A stretch of DNA of 64,000 nt from JANXQG01 sp963780045 (GTDB lineage: Bacteria; Planctomycetota; Planctomycetia; Pirellulales; Thermoguttaceae). The translations under genes were made by a program, and so were the position numbers. The notes under the pieces are model-generated. The model worked only from the letters and a program-made list of their open reading frames with translations, ran no database searches and had not been told where the DNA came from. Positions 47,991 to 58,139 of the stretch are shown here, piece by piece. Each line of letters starts with the position of its first letter. The stretch's first letter is position 1. The stretch spans positions 682,001-746,000 of the forward strand of contig CAVZZZ010000005.1 of assembly GCA_963780045.1 (NCBI GenBank). The letters are read 5' to 3'.

Positions 47991-50900
47991 TCACGGCCGG
48001 ACGAGGCCGGTGACCAGTGCGCCGGCCATGCGGGCGGGATTTTGAACTCCCAAGGCCCGCATTTCGTCTTCGGCCCGCCGGCTCAAGTCGGCCGCCGCCG
48101 CCCCTTCCTGGAGATTTCCAAGCTGCCAATCGACGGCCGCCGCGTAGAGGTGCATCGGAACGGCTCGAAACGTTGCGGCGGCGGCGGTCAGGCAGTCGAT
48201 TGCCGCGCGGGGGTCGCGCGTCTGATGCGCCACGCTGGCGCGGAGCATCTTGGCCATCGCCGTGGCCCAACGGGCGTTCTCGCGTTCCAAACGGCTGGCG
48301 GCGGCTGCGGCCCGCGCGAGCAATACCTTCCGGTCGCCACCGGCCGCGGCGGCCGCCAGCGCAGCGCGCCCGTACGTGCTGAAGAAATCGATTCGAACCT
48401 GCTGCACGTAGCTTAATAGGGAGGACGAATACTTCCGCCAACCCTCGGCGATGATCCGCCAGGCGGCCGCGCCGTCGCCGTCGTAAAGCTCCAAAAGCGC
48501 GCTTGCCAGCAACCAATTGTGGTGCTGGACGAAAAAGCGCCCGGGCATGAGGAGGCGGTCGTTCTCTTCCGCCAGCCGCCGCCGCGCCTCGGCGGAATCG
48601 TCGGCTGCCAAGAGCGCGGTGGTCGCGACCGCGGTGCCGAAGTTGAGTTCCGCAAATCGGTCGTCGTTCTGTCTGGCCAGATCTACCAACTGCCGCTGCC
48701 GGCGGGCGAGTTCGGCCATGTTGCCCTGGTACATCACGGCCCACATGCTGAAACTCCGCGCCATATCGAGTTCCCAATTGACATCACGGCAAAGAGGATC
48801 TTGCAGGCAGGCTGCCGCACGATCGCAGGACCGCTGTGCCGCCGACCAATTGCCCAGCAGGTGTTCCGCTGCGCCCCTCGCCACTTCGCGGATTGCCGTC
48901 GCGTAAGGGTGCCGGCCTTTTCGTCGGCCCGCGTTGGCCGGCGGCATTGCCGGTGAAACGGATTCCTCGCCGGTATAATGCGCAGCGGCGACACGCAAGG
49001 CCCTCAAGTGCCGTGCTACAGAGCGGCGACTCCGCCCGCCACTGGTCGCCAAGTGGCCGATCTGCACGCTGAGCGCGCGCATCAGATCTCGCGGCGCATC
49101 GGCATCCAAGGCCAGCCGCAGGTAATGCGACACGAACGTGGCCGCCTGTAGCGGCGCGGTGAGGCTCAGTCCGGCCGCTGCCGACCATGTCACGTCCAGG
49201 AGAAGTCGCGTCCGCGGATCGGATTTCTGACTGGCCGCCGCGGCAGCCGACAGGCCGCGAAAGCAGAGCCGCGCGCTGGTACAGCAGTGCGGCGATCGCG
49301 CCCAAGCGGCCTGACGGATAGCGCAAGCCAGTCTCCCGTAAAACGCCTCGCAGTGTCGTCATGCCGTCGTCCAGGTGGCCGCTCGTGAGATAGCGAAGCG
49401 CTGCGCGGCAGCGGAGTTCGGTGGCCGCCGAGACGTCGCAAAGTGCCGCTGCGCGAAGGTATTCCTCGGCGGATTCCCGGCTGCGCCCGGCATGAGAAAG
49501 GGCGTTGGCCAGCCGTTGCCGCGCTTCGGCTTCGGCGGCGCCGGATCGTGGCGCCGAGTCCAGCGCCTGCCGGTACAGGCGCGCGGCGTTGGTGAAGGCG
49601 AGGGTCTGCTCCGCCCGATCCGCCGCCAAATACGAATACTCGCCCGCCTTCTGCCGTTGTGCCGCATGCGACCAGAGGTCTGCCAGCCATTCCGGGTCGC
49701 GAGCCCCACGGCGTTCGAGGGCCTCAGCCAGCGCGGCGCTGTGTCCGCGGATTTCCGTCTCGGAGAGTTGCCGCAGGACGGCGTCGCGCAACCGGTCGTG
49801 GTACGTTTCGACGAGCAGTTCTTCATCATCGGCCATCGTCCGCAGGAACCTTTGTCGGCGAAGATCAGCCACAACCGTGGCCGCCGACTGGGCGATATCC
49901 GCCGCGCCGGTCGCGATCGGCTCGGCCACCGGCCGGCCCGCGATCGCCACTACTTGCAGCAATCGCCGATGCTCTGCAGGCAACCGTTGGATTCGCCGGC
50001 CAAGTTCCACGGACAATGAGACCGGCTCCGCGCGAGCCGGCCCGTCCGCCGCGGTCGACTTCGATTCGAGCAGGTAATCGATGAAGATCGGCACTCCGGC
50101 GGATTCCCGCGCGATTTCGCTCGCTCGTGCGGCCTGGCCGTGTTCCACCGCGAGCCGCGCGATCGTCCTCCGACGACAGCCCCTCCAGGGCGATTTCACG
50201 CTGGTCGGCAAACCCCTCCCGCAGTCGAGGCGGCTTGTCGAACTTGATCATCTCCTCCAGGAACCGATTTGCCGCAAGGTCATCTCGGCGAAACGCGGCC
50301 AGGACCAGCATGGGCGGCGCCTGGGGCAGCCGCGTCAGTTCCAAAAACAATCTCGCGCTATCCTGGTCGCAGCGCTGCACGTCGTCGAGGAAAATGACAG
50401 CCAACGCCTGTTCGAAATGAACGATGCGGCTGAGCAGCTCGCGCAAGGCGGCCACTGCCCGCTGGCGGGACTCCTGCTCGCTTCCCCCGCGGGCCGCTCT
50501 TTGCAGCAACCGCTGGCACGACCTTACTTCGCGAAAGACCGGGAACATGCGGCACAGGTCGGCAACGTCCACCGGCAACAGCCGCTCGGCTTTGTCGTCC
50601 GCGAGGCGGGACAGATAGCGGGCGACGTCGTCCATTGCCCCATCGAACGCATTGTAGGGGACCGCCTCTCCCTCGAAGCACCGTCCGCGGAAGACCAGCA
50701 CCAACTGTCCGCCGGCCAACTCGCCGAGAAAATGGTCGACCAGCGCCGTCTTTCCCATGCCCGACGCGCCGTGAACGAATATCGTCAGAGGCTCGCCCCG
50801 AGAGACCTGCCGGCCAGCCGCCGCCAACTGGCTGAGTTCGCTTTGGCGCCCCACCCACACCTGTTTTGGGCCACTGGAGGCTTCGCGCGCCGTCAGGCAG

Positions 50901-51817
50901 CGAACGATCTCCGCTCCGCAAGGACGGTCCTCCGGCTGCGCGCTGAGCAATGCCGCGCACAAATCGGCGAGATCGGCCGGAACGCATGGCGGAAAATCCG
51001 GCCGCGCGAGCGGACGCGTTTTCTCGGTCCTCTGCCAAGTCGGGGCATCCGGGAGACCGCTGCCCGTGAGGGCTTCGTAAAGCATTACGCCGACGCTGTA
51101 CCAATCCGAGGCCGGCCAGGTCTCGCCAGCCCATTGTTCCGGGGCCATGTACCGCGGCGTACCGGCGGCGTGCATGGTTTGATGCGCCTCGGACGGCGCG
51201 AAGTTCACCGCCAGACCGAAGTCCAGCAAGACGACCGACTCGTCCGCTTGCCGCACCATCACGTTCGACGGTTTTATGTCGCGGTGCAGCTTCCCGGCGT
51301 CATGTACGGCCTTCACCGCGAGGGCAAGCTGCCGCAGGCCTTGCCGCAGCCGCTTTTCGTCGAATTGGACTTCGTCACCCGGCCGATTGGAATCGAATCC
51401 GGCCCTCACGTATTGGAGAAACGTCGGGCCCTCGATCAGCTCCATCGTGAAGAACGGCAGTGAAGCCGACGTATCGAGATCGAGCATGCGAATCAAGTGC
51501 TCGTGTACCACATTTTGCAGCGCGCGAAATTCGTCTTTGAACCTCAGCAGCGAGCCTGGACGGTCCGGGGGCAAGGTCTTCAGCGCCACCCGCGACTTGC
51601 CACTGGCATCCTCGGCTTCATAAACGACCCCCATCCCTCCGCGGCCAAGTTCCCGAATGATGCGGTAACGACCGATTTCCGACGCGGGGCGATCCGGCGG
51701 CAGAGGACCTTGAGGCGTGAGCGGCCCAGTGACAGTCTTGAAAGAATCGTCAGCGACCGACGACTCGTTTCGCGCCGCCGGCGTGGTCGTAATCTTAGGT
51801 GTGGCGCCAATACTCAT
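47991..51817 (-). CDS. Ser/Thr kinase - STAND-type ATPase - TPR protein, PknK-like (2 frameshifts)
   Basis: About 1275 residues, breaks near 50165 and 49250. N-terminal protein kinase: GRGGMGVVYEAE glycine loop, VALKTLP lysine, HRDIKPSN catalytic loop, DFGLAVN, YMAPEQW. Then an AAA/STAND-like ATPase with Walker A GASGMGKTAL and Walker B VIFLDDVQRCD. The rest is helical TPR-like sequence (AARLYRQALDSAP and AEARQRLANALSHAGR, later AALLELYDGDGAAAW). The same order is found in PknK-like signalling proteins. The start at 51817 is an ATG; TTG at 51832 is possible. It is divergent from the DUF4062 gene 241 bases away and could share regulation with that operon. Confidence 0.82.
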
Positions 51818-52058
51818 GAACTTGGTTTCCAAGACTATTTTCTTGTAGGCAAGCCGAGGAAGTCAAGTCAATGACTTGACTTCTTCCGCCCGCCTCGTCA
51901 AGATGACGCCATTCGCACCTGTTTCCGCCCATTGCGGCATGTCGTTCGACAGCAATTCGTCCATTTATGACGGTGGCAGCGACGCCATCCCGCGGACTCG
52001 ATTTCTTTGCTTTCATCGGCTATTCGCGCAAAGACAGCGGCGATTGGAGGTAAGATCC
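51818..52058. other. Divergent promoter region between the kinase and the DUF4062 operon
   Basis: 241 bp. The first genes on both sides start here, so promoters of both are expected. A reading frame enters from the left in phase with the DUF4062 gene, but the ribosome-binding site right before 52059 favours the later start. No repeat of the families found elsewhere is present. Confidence 0.4.
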
Positions 52059-54807
52059 ATGACCGGCAAACCCGTCGTCTTCATTTCCGCCACGAGCGAC
52101 CTCCGTTCCGCTCGCGACCTGGTCGGCAAGGTGCTCTACTCGATGGGCTACGAGCCGGTCTGGCAGGATATCGCCGCGACGGAGGGCGGCGAACTGCTGG
52201 AAGTGCTCCGCCGCCGCATAGGGCCGTGCTCCTTGATGGTGCAATTGGTCGGGCAGCGTTACGGGGCCGAGCCGCCGCAACCGACGGCCGAGTTCGGCCG
52301 CGTCTCCTATACGCAGTTCGAGGCCCTTTATGCCGAACGTCTGGGCCGCAAAGTGGTTTACCACTTTGTCGCGCAGGAGTTCCCTACGGACCCCGCCCCG
52401 GCGGAAGCGGAAGAATTGAGACAACTGCAGGCGGCCTACAAAGAGAGGATTATCGCCGCCAACCGGCTGCGGCACGAAGACATAGCCTCGCAAGGCGATT
52501 TGGAGCTTTCCGTCCGGCGGATCAGCGACGAATTGGACCGGGTCCGCAAGGCATCCGAGCGGAGATCGCGGCGCTTGATGGCGGTCGCCGTCGCTTCGCT
52601 CGTGGCGACGGTCCTGCTCGCCGGGCTGATGTTCAAGCTGCTGCGCGGGCAAGTTGAACAGCGAGAAGACTTGCGTCAGACACAGTCGCGCCTCGATGAG
52701 TCGGTGGCGCGGATCAAGCAGTTCCTTGCCGAGCGCCCCTTGGACGCGCAAGGCAGGGGCCCGCGCAGCGGGCCGCCCGTGCCGATCATTCCGCAGCTTA
52801 CCGGCGAGTTGCGCCAACGTGCCGAGGAATTGATCGCCACCGGCGACAAGAAACAGCGCAAGCTGGCGGCGCTGGCGATGAACGACTTTACCACGTTCGA
52901 CAGGCTCGACGCGGAGGTCGAGCAAGACGAGCGCAAAGCGCGGAACCGCGACGACTTCGAACGGTACCTCCAGCGCGGCGACCGCTGGTACCGCGCCCAG
53001 GACTTCGACAAGGCAATCGAGCTATACGACAAGGCGATTGCGCTTCGGCCTGACGATTTTACGGCAAGGAGTGGCCTCGTCGCTGCGCAAATCTCCGCGC
53101 CACTGGGGAACATCGCCGACCACCAGCGCCGCGCCATCGAAGTCGCCGAGGGGACGTTGAAAATCGTCAGTCCCGGCTCGAAGGAGTGGGCAGAGATGCA
53201 ACACAATATGGGCGGCGCTTGGTTGTACATGCCGACGGGCGACAAGACCGAGAATCTCCGCAAGGCCATCGCCCGCTTTGAGGCGGCGCTGACGGTCTAC
53301 ACCAAGTCCGCCGACCCGGCGCACTGGGCAGGGGCCCAGAACAACTTGGGCATGGCCTGGTGGAGCATGCCAACCGGCGATAAGGTCGAGAATCTCCGCA
53401 AGGCAATCACCTACTTTGAAGCGGCGCTGACGGCCTACAACAAGGCCACCGACTCGGCGGATTGGGCGATGATGCAGAACAACCTGGGCAATGTTTGGAA
53501 AGACATGCCGACGGGCGGCAAGGCCGAGAATCTCCGCAACGCAATCGCCTGCTACGAGGAGGCGCTGGGAGCACACGCCAAATCCGCCGAGCCGAAACGA
53601 TGGGCCACGATACAGAACAACCTCGGCATCGCCTGGAGGAATATGCCGACCGGGGACAAGTGCGCAAACCTCCGCAAGGCCATCGCCTGCTTTGAAGCGG
53701 CGCTGACGGTGAGGACCAAGACCGCCGATCCGGCGGGCTGGGCCAAGACCAAGCTCAACATGGGCAATGTATGGCAAGACATGCCGACGGGCAGAAAGGC
53801 CGCGAACCTCGGCAAGGCCATTGCCTGCTACGAAGAGGCGCTGACGGTCTCTACCAAGAGGGCCAACCCGAGCGACTGGGCCTTGGTGAAGAACAACCTC
53901 GGCAACGCATGGTCCGACATGCCGACCGGCGACATCTCCGAAAACTTCCGCAAGGCCATCGCCTGCTTTGAAGAAGCGCTGACCGTCCGCACCAAGGCCG
54001 CCGATCCCAATAACTGGGCCGAAACACAGGCCAACCTGGGCAACATGTGGGCTGAAAATCCGACTGGCGACAAGGCGGAAAACTTCCGCAAGGCCATCGA
54101 CTGCTTCGAAGCAGCGCTTACGGTCCAGACAAAAGCCGCCGATCCGATCCATTGGGCCGGGACGCAGAGCGATCTGGGGCTCACATGGTGCGACATGCCG
54201 ACGGGCGACAAGTCCGAAAACCTCCGCAAGGCCATCGATTGCTTCGAGGCGGCGTTGACCGTCCGCACCAAGAAGGCCGACCCTGCGAATTGGGCCATGA
54301 CGCAGGGGAACCTCGGCATCGCATGGTCCAATCTGGCGACGGGCGACAGGGCCGAGAACGTGCGCAAAGCCATCCGACACCACGAATCGGCGTTGACGAT
54401 CTACACCAAGTCCTCCAATCCGATACTTTGGGCCAAGACGCAGAACAATTTGGGAACGGCGTGGTTCCAGATGCCGACGGGTAACATGGCCGACAACCTC
54501 CGCAAAGGCCATTGCCTACTTCGAGGCGGCCCTGACCGTTCGCACCAAGACTGCCGACCCGGCGAGATGGGCCATGACTCAGATGAACCTCGGCGAAGCG
54601 TGGAACGCGATGTCCGGCGGCGACAAAGCAGATAACCTTCGCAGAGCGATTGCATCCTTTAAGGGCGCGCTGCTCGCTTATGCTGAGGAAACCTTCCCGA
54701 ATGAGCATCGGGAAGCCGTGGCGGCTCTCGCGGCCGCGCAAAAGGAATACGAATCGTTGCCGGCTGCCAAGAGCAAACCCTTCGATAAAATCGCCCCCGC
54801 GGAATAG
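52059..54807 (+). CDS. DUF4062 - membrane helix - 46-residue-repeat (TPR-like) protein (1 frameshift)
   Basis: About 915 residues. TTGGAGGTAAGATCC stands directly before the ATG at 52059. Residues 1-110 are DUF4062 (VVFISATSDLRSARDLVGK, FEALYAERLGRKVVYHFVAQ), a TIR-like fold found at the N-terminus of conflict and STAND proteins. A membrane helix follows at about 172-195. From 53229 there are eleven 46-residue repeats with exact 138-bp spacing (MPTGDKxENLRKAIACFEAAL). The break is one extra A in AAA at 54504-54506, shown by the neighbouring repeats that have AAG. First gene of a four-gene co-directional run. Confidence 0.85.
53229..54746 (+). repeat. Eleven tandem 138-bp repeats in the DUF4062 gene
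   Basis: The phrase corresponding to MPTGDK recurs at 53229, 53367, 53505, 53643, 53781, 53919, 54057, 54195, 54333, 54471 and 54610, every 138 bp, with a single 139-bp step caused by one inserted A. The repeats differ in many positions, so they are an old protein repeat and not a recent DNA expansion. Confidence 0.85.
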
Positions 54808-54891
54808 CGGATTATTTAGCTCTTGGCGTCTAGTCAGTTTGGGTAAGCAACGATATAATGGGCGTTGGTGACTACGACGCGTGAGGTACGC

Positions 54892-56173
54892 ATGGGTGCC
54901 AATCAATCCTTTCGTCTGCGGCTGGTAGTGGCGCGCGGTCCGTCGCTTCCCAAGTCCTACGCTGAGCGGCTGGAACAACTCGACGGCCTGGTCGACTCCG
55001 ACCTGCTGACGAACGACTTGCCGGAGTTCCAAATCGAGAAACCGATCGTTTGGCTCGACAGTTTGGAACGGGCCGAGCAGTACCTGGCGCAGGTACTTTG
55101 GCGAGAGTCCGTGTAACGCTGCCCTGCTGATATCCGATCTCCTGGCAGAAAGCAAACTGCCCCGTGAAAGGCGCGAAAGCCTGCTGCCGACGTTTGCCGT
55201 GCGCGGCCTGCAAGACGGGTTTCATGACCGTCTCTACGCCTCGATTGCCCTTGTTCCCGAGGCCCAGCGCGTTCCCGAAATCGACCACACTCTGCGCTGG
55301 GATTTTGCGCCGGCCGACCTGCTGAATGCAGTTAAGCTGGGATGCGAGAAGCTCAGCTACATTGCGCAGCCGCCACGGGAACCGATTCGAACCCCGTTTG
55401 TCATCGAAGACATCAGCACCGAGCGCGAGATGCTCGACTATGCCCGCCTGCGGCATCGCATCTATCGCGTAATGGGCTACATGGAGGAGCAGTTGTGGGA
55501 CGCGCCGCTGCGGGCCGAGCTCGAATGGAGCGATACGACCGCCATGCACGTCGGCGCGTTCATGACGTTGCCCAATCGCCGGCGGCAGTTGGTCGGGGGG
55601 CGCGAGTCGTCATTACCGGCAGGGTTCGCTGCCATAGCGCGGCCCTTGCCCAGCGAGTTGCCGAATTGGACCCGCTTCTTCGCGAACACTTGGAACGCAC
55701 CAAGCTGCCGTTGCGCTTGCCGATCTTCTATTCATCGAGCTCGCCTCGCATGCAAGAGCTGATGATCGATGTCGAAGAAAAGAAGCGGAGCTGCGGAGAG
55801 TTGAGCCGCGTTGTCGTCGACAAGCGCTTTCGCGGCGCCGGCCTGTCGCACCTGCTGGTAAAATACGCGATCTTTCGCGAACGAGATGGGAGTCGATGCG
55901 TTGCTGCTGGAGTGTCTGTCGATCCATGCCGGTTTTTACGAGAAGTACGGGTTTCGCCGCATCCCCGCCGGCCAGGGGTGTGATCGCCCGGTAATTGCGG
56001 TCGGCAAATCGATGGTTTCGATGGAATTCACGCCGCTGACCGATCAGCGCTTCCTTTGCGGCGCGGATGTCTTCGTCAATTACCGCCGCCTCTGCGCGTG
56101 CCGGCACGACGATTGTTTCTCCGGCTCGTACGCCTTGGCCGGCAAGAGCACTTGCCCCTTGGAAAGTCGCTAG
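54892..56173 (+). CDS. GNAT acetyltransferase with uncharacterised N-terminal domain (3 frameshifts)
   Basis: About 426 residues, breaks near 55108, 55598 and 55885; the middle one is at a run of six G. The first 150 residues (SFRLRLVVARGPSLPKSYAE, LLISDLLAESKLPRERRESL) match no family I know. The C-terminal half is a GNAT domain: SRVVVDKRFRGAGLSHLLV gives the acetyl-CoA loop (R-G-A-G-L), followed by LLLECLSIHAGFYEKYGF. GAGGT stands before the ATG at 54892. It is the second gene of the run, 84 bases after the DUF4062 gene and 22 before the TIR gene. A modifier of the neighbouring proteins or of a second messenger is a guess. Confidence 0.65.
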
Positions 56174-56195
56174 TGCGCTCGGCATTGAGGTCTGT

Positions 56196-58100
56196 ATGGC
56201 AGGGCACCATTTTATCAGCTATTCCCGGCACGACGCGAACGACTTTGCGGTAAAGCTCAAACAGGGCTTGGACGCGGGACAACCGTCGATCAAAGTGTGG
56301 CGCGACAAAGATGAGATACGCCCCGGCGACGACTGGTACGACGAAATCTTCAAAGCCATAATCAACTGCAAGACCCTGCTGCTAGTCATGAGCCGCGATT
56401 CGGTCGCCGATTCCGCCGTGGTTCGCGACGAATGGGAGCTTGCCCTAACCAGAGGCAAACCGGTAGTCCCGCTGATGCTCCACGCCGACGCCGTCGTCCC
56501 GTTCCGCCTCGCTGCTCGGCAGTACATTCCGTTCTACGACGACTTTGATACGGGCATTGAACAACTACGGGCACATTTGTTGTGGCTCGATTCACCGGCA
56601 GGGCAAATTCAGACGCTGCGAAGCCTGGGAACCGATAAACGCCGCGAGCTTCGTCGGGTGAGCGACGACACGGTCCGCAAAAGGCTCGAAGGCGAAATTG
56701 CGAGAATAGACGAGCAAATCCACAAACTGGAAAATGTCGCGGACCAGGACGTAACCGCGTCCGCTCCGCCGCTTCTTCCTCCCACCCCTCCGCCGGCGCC
56801 GGTCAAGCCGCCATCGCCAACTCCGGATAAGCTGCTGGACAAACCGACGCTTCCCGCCCAGCCCGCGCCGCCCATCGAGCGAATCGAGCCGATCGAGCCC
56901 GTGAAAGGTCCATCGGGCGTTGGTGTGGCCGATGCGCCGCAGGACGATGATGACGTCACCTCGTACGAGGACATCACCGGGTTCGACACCGAGGACCCGC
57001 CCCCGGACGTCTGGTACCGCAAACTGCGTCCCGTGCTGCACCAGGCGACGCACTATTCCGTGCCGACGTATTTTCTCGATGAGAACCTCAAGGTGATCGA
57101 CTTGAACGTCGCCTTCGAGCTCATTTTCTCGGACCTGATCGGCTCGCTGCGCTATCAGCATGTGAACTGGCTGATCGTCAAGCTCGACAATCGCGACGAG
57201 GTCTTCGACCACGCGCGGCGGTTTACGGAAGACGTTCGCAAGGGCATTCTGCCGTTGATCGATTTCGAGCCCCTTCGCTATCGCTGCAAGTACGGCCGAG
57301 TGCATTTCGAAAAGGTGGCCTCGCAACTGCACGACGCGCGCGGCAAAATGTGCGGCTGGGCGGTAGCCTTGATCCTTCGCGATATCAAGTGGGTCGACTT
57401 CTTGCAAGACCTCCGCGAACGCCTGTGGCAGGACAAGCTCTGGGGCGTCTATGCGCATTCCTACGATGCCGTGCTGCAGGTCTTTCCTCCGTACAACGAG
57501 CTCGTACGCGCCGTGACTTCGCTGGTGCCTCCGGACGCCGCCAAGGTCGTGGACCTCGGCGCCGGCAGCGGCAATTGCACTGCCGCTCTCTTGCAGGCCG
57601 GGCATCACGTTACGGCCGTGGAAGTCAATCTCGGCATGTTGGAGAGGCTGCGGAACAAGAAGTTTGATCCGGCCAAGCTGACGATCGTCAAGGGTTCGGT
57701 CGAACACCTGAGCTTTCTAGGCAACGAGACGTTCGATGCGGCGACGATGATGAACGTTCTCTATGCGGTCGATGATCCCCTATGCTGCCTCCGCGACGTG
57801 TACCGGATACTGAAACCCGGCGCAATCCTCTCCTATTCCACGACGCATGCCGAAGTGCGCCTGCAACGGCTCTTGGATAGCATCAAGCGGTCGCTCATCG
57901 CGCAAGGGAAGTTCAATCAACTGGCCACGCATTACTACAACCTCCGCGCCGCGAACGAGGAAATCGAACGCACCATCGCCTGCCGGTACACTCGCGACGA
58001 ATACGTCAGTTGGACCGAAGCCGCCGGCTTTGAGCTTCTGCAACCGCCGGAGGATACCTACGAAGGCGCGGTCATGCTCGCGCATGCGCGGAAGCGATGA
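56196..58100 (+). CDS. TIR - PAS-like - SAM methyltransferase fusion
   Basis: Intact, 634 residues from the ATG at 56196 (GAGGT 6 bases upstream). Residues 1-140 are a TIR domain: HHFISYSRHDANDFA, then MSRDSVADSAVVRDEWELAL, in which the Glu of DEWELAL occupies the place of the catalytic NADase Glu. A proline-rich and acidic linker runs to about 265. Residues 285-400 look like a PAS fold (PTYFLDENLKVIDLNVAF). Residues 425-634 are a class I methyltransferase with VVDLGAGSGNCTAAL for SAM binding. I know no described protein with this order. It is intact, so the fusion is not a product of frameshifts. Confidence 0.8.
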   Translation: MAGHHFISYSRHDANDFAVKLKQGLDAGQPSIKVWRDKDEIRPGDDWYDEIFKAIINCKTLLLVMSRDSVADSAVVRDEWELALTRGKPVVPLMLHADAVVPFRLAARQYIPFYDDFDTGIEQLRAHLLWLDSPAGQIQTLRSLGTDKRRELRRVSDDTVRKRLEGEIARIDEQIHKLENVADQDVTASAPPLLPPTPPPAPVKPPSPTPDKLLDKPTLPAQPAPPIERIEPIEPVKGPSGVGVADAPQDDDDVTSYEDITGFDTEDPPPDVWYRKLRPVLHQATHYSVPTYFLDENLKVIDLNVAFELIFSDLIGSLRYQHVNWLIVKLDNRDEVFDHARRFTEDVRKGILPLIDFEPLRYRCKYGRVHFEKVASQLHDARGKMCGWAVALILRDIKWVDFLQDLRERLWQDKLWGVYAHSYDAVLQVFPPYNELVRAVTSLVPPDAAKVVDLGAGSGNCTAALLQAGHHVTAVEVNLGMLERLRNKKFDPAKLTIVKGSVEHLSFLGNETFDAATMMNVLYAVDDPLCCLRDVYRILKPGAILSYSTTHAEVRLQRLLDSIKRSLIAQGKFNQLATHYYNLRAANEEIERTIACRYTRDEYVSWTEAAGFELLQPPEDTYEGAVMLAHARKR

Positions 58101-58139
58101 CGCGGTCATCCGCCCGAAACCGCCGGACCTCGACATCTC

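Noticed and set aside
51876..52058. N-terminal extension of the DUF4062 protein
   Set aside because: A GGAGG site stands right before 52059 and the DUF4062 fold begins there.
53229..54746. Regular 138-bp repeats as a possible CRISPR-like array
   Set aside because: The repeats are coding, diverged at third positions and have no spacers; they form a TPR-like protein.
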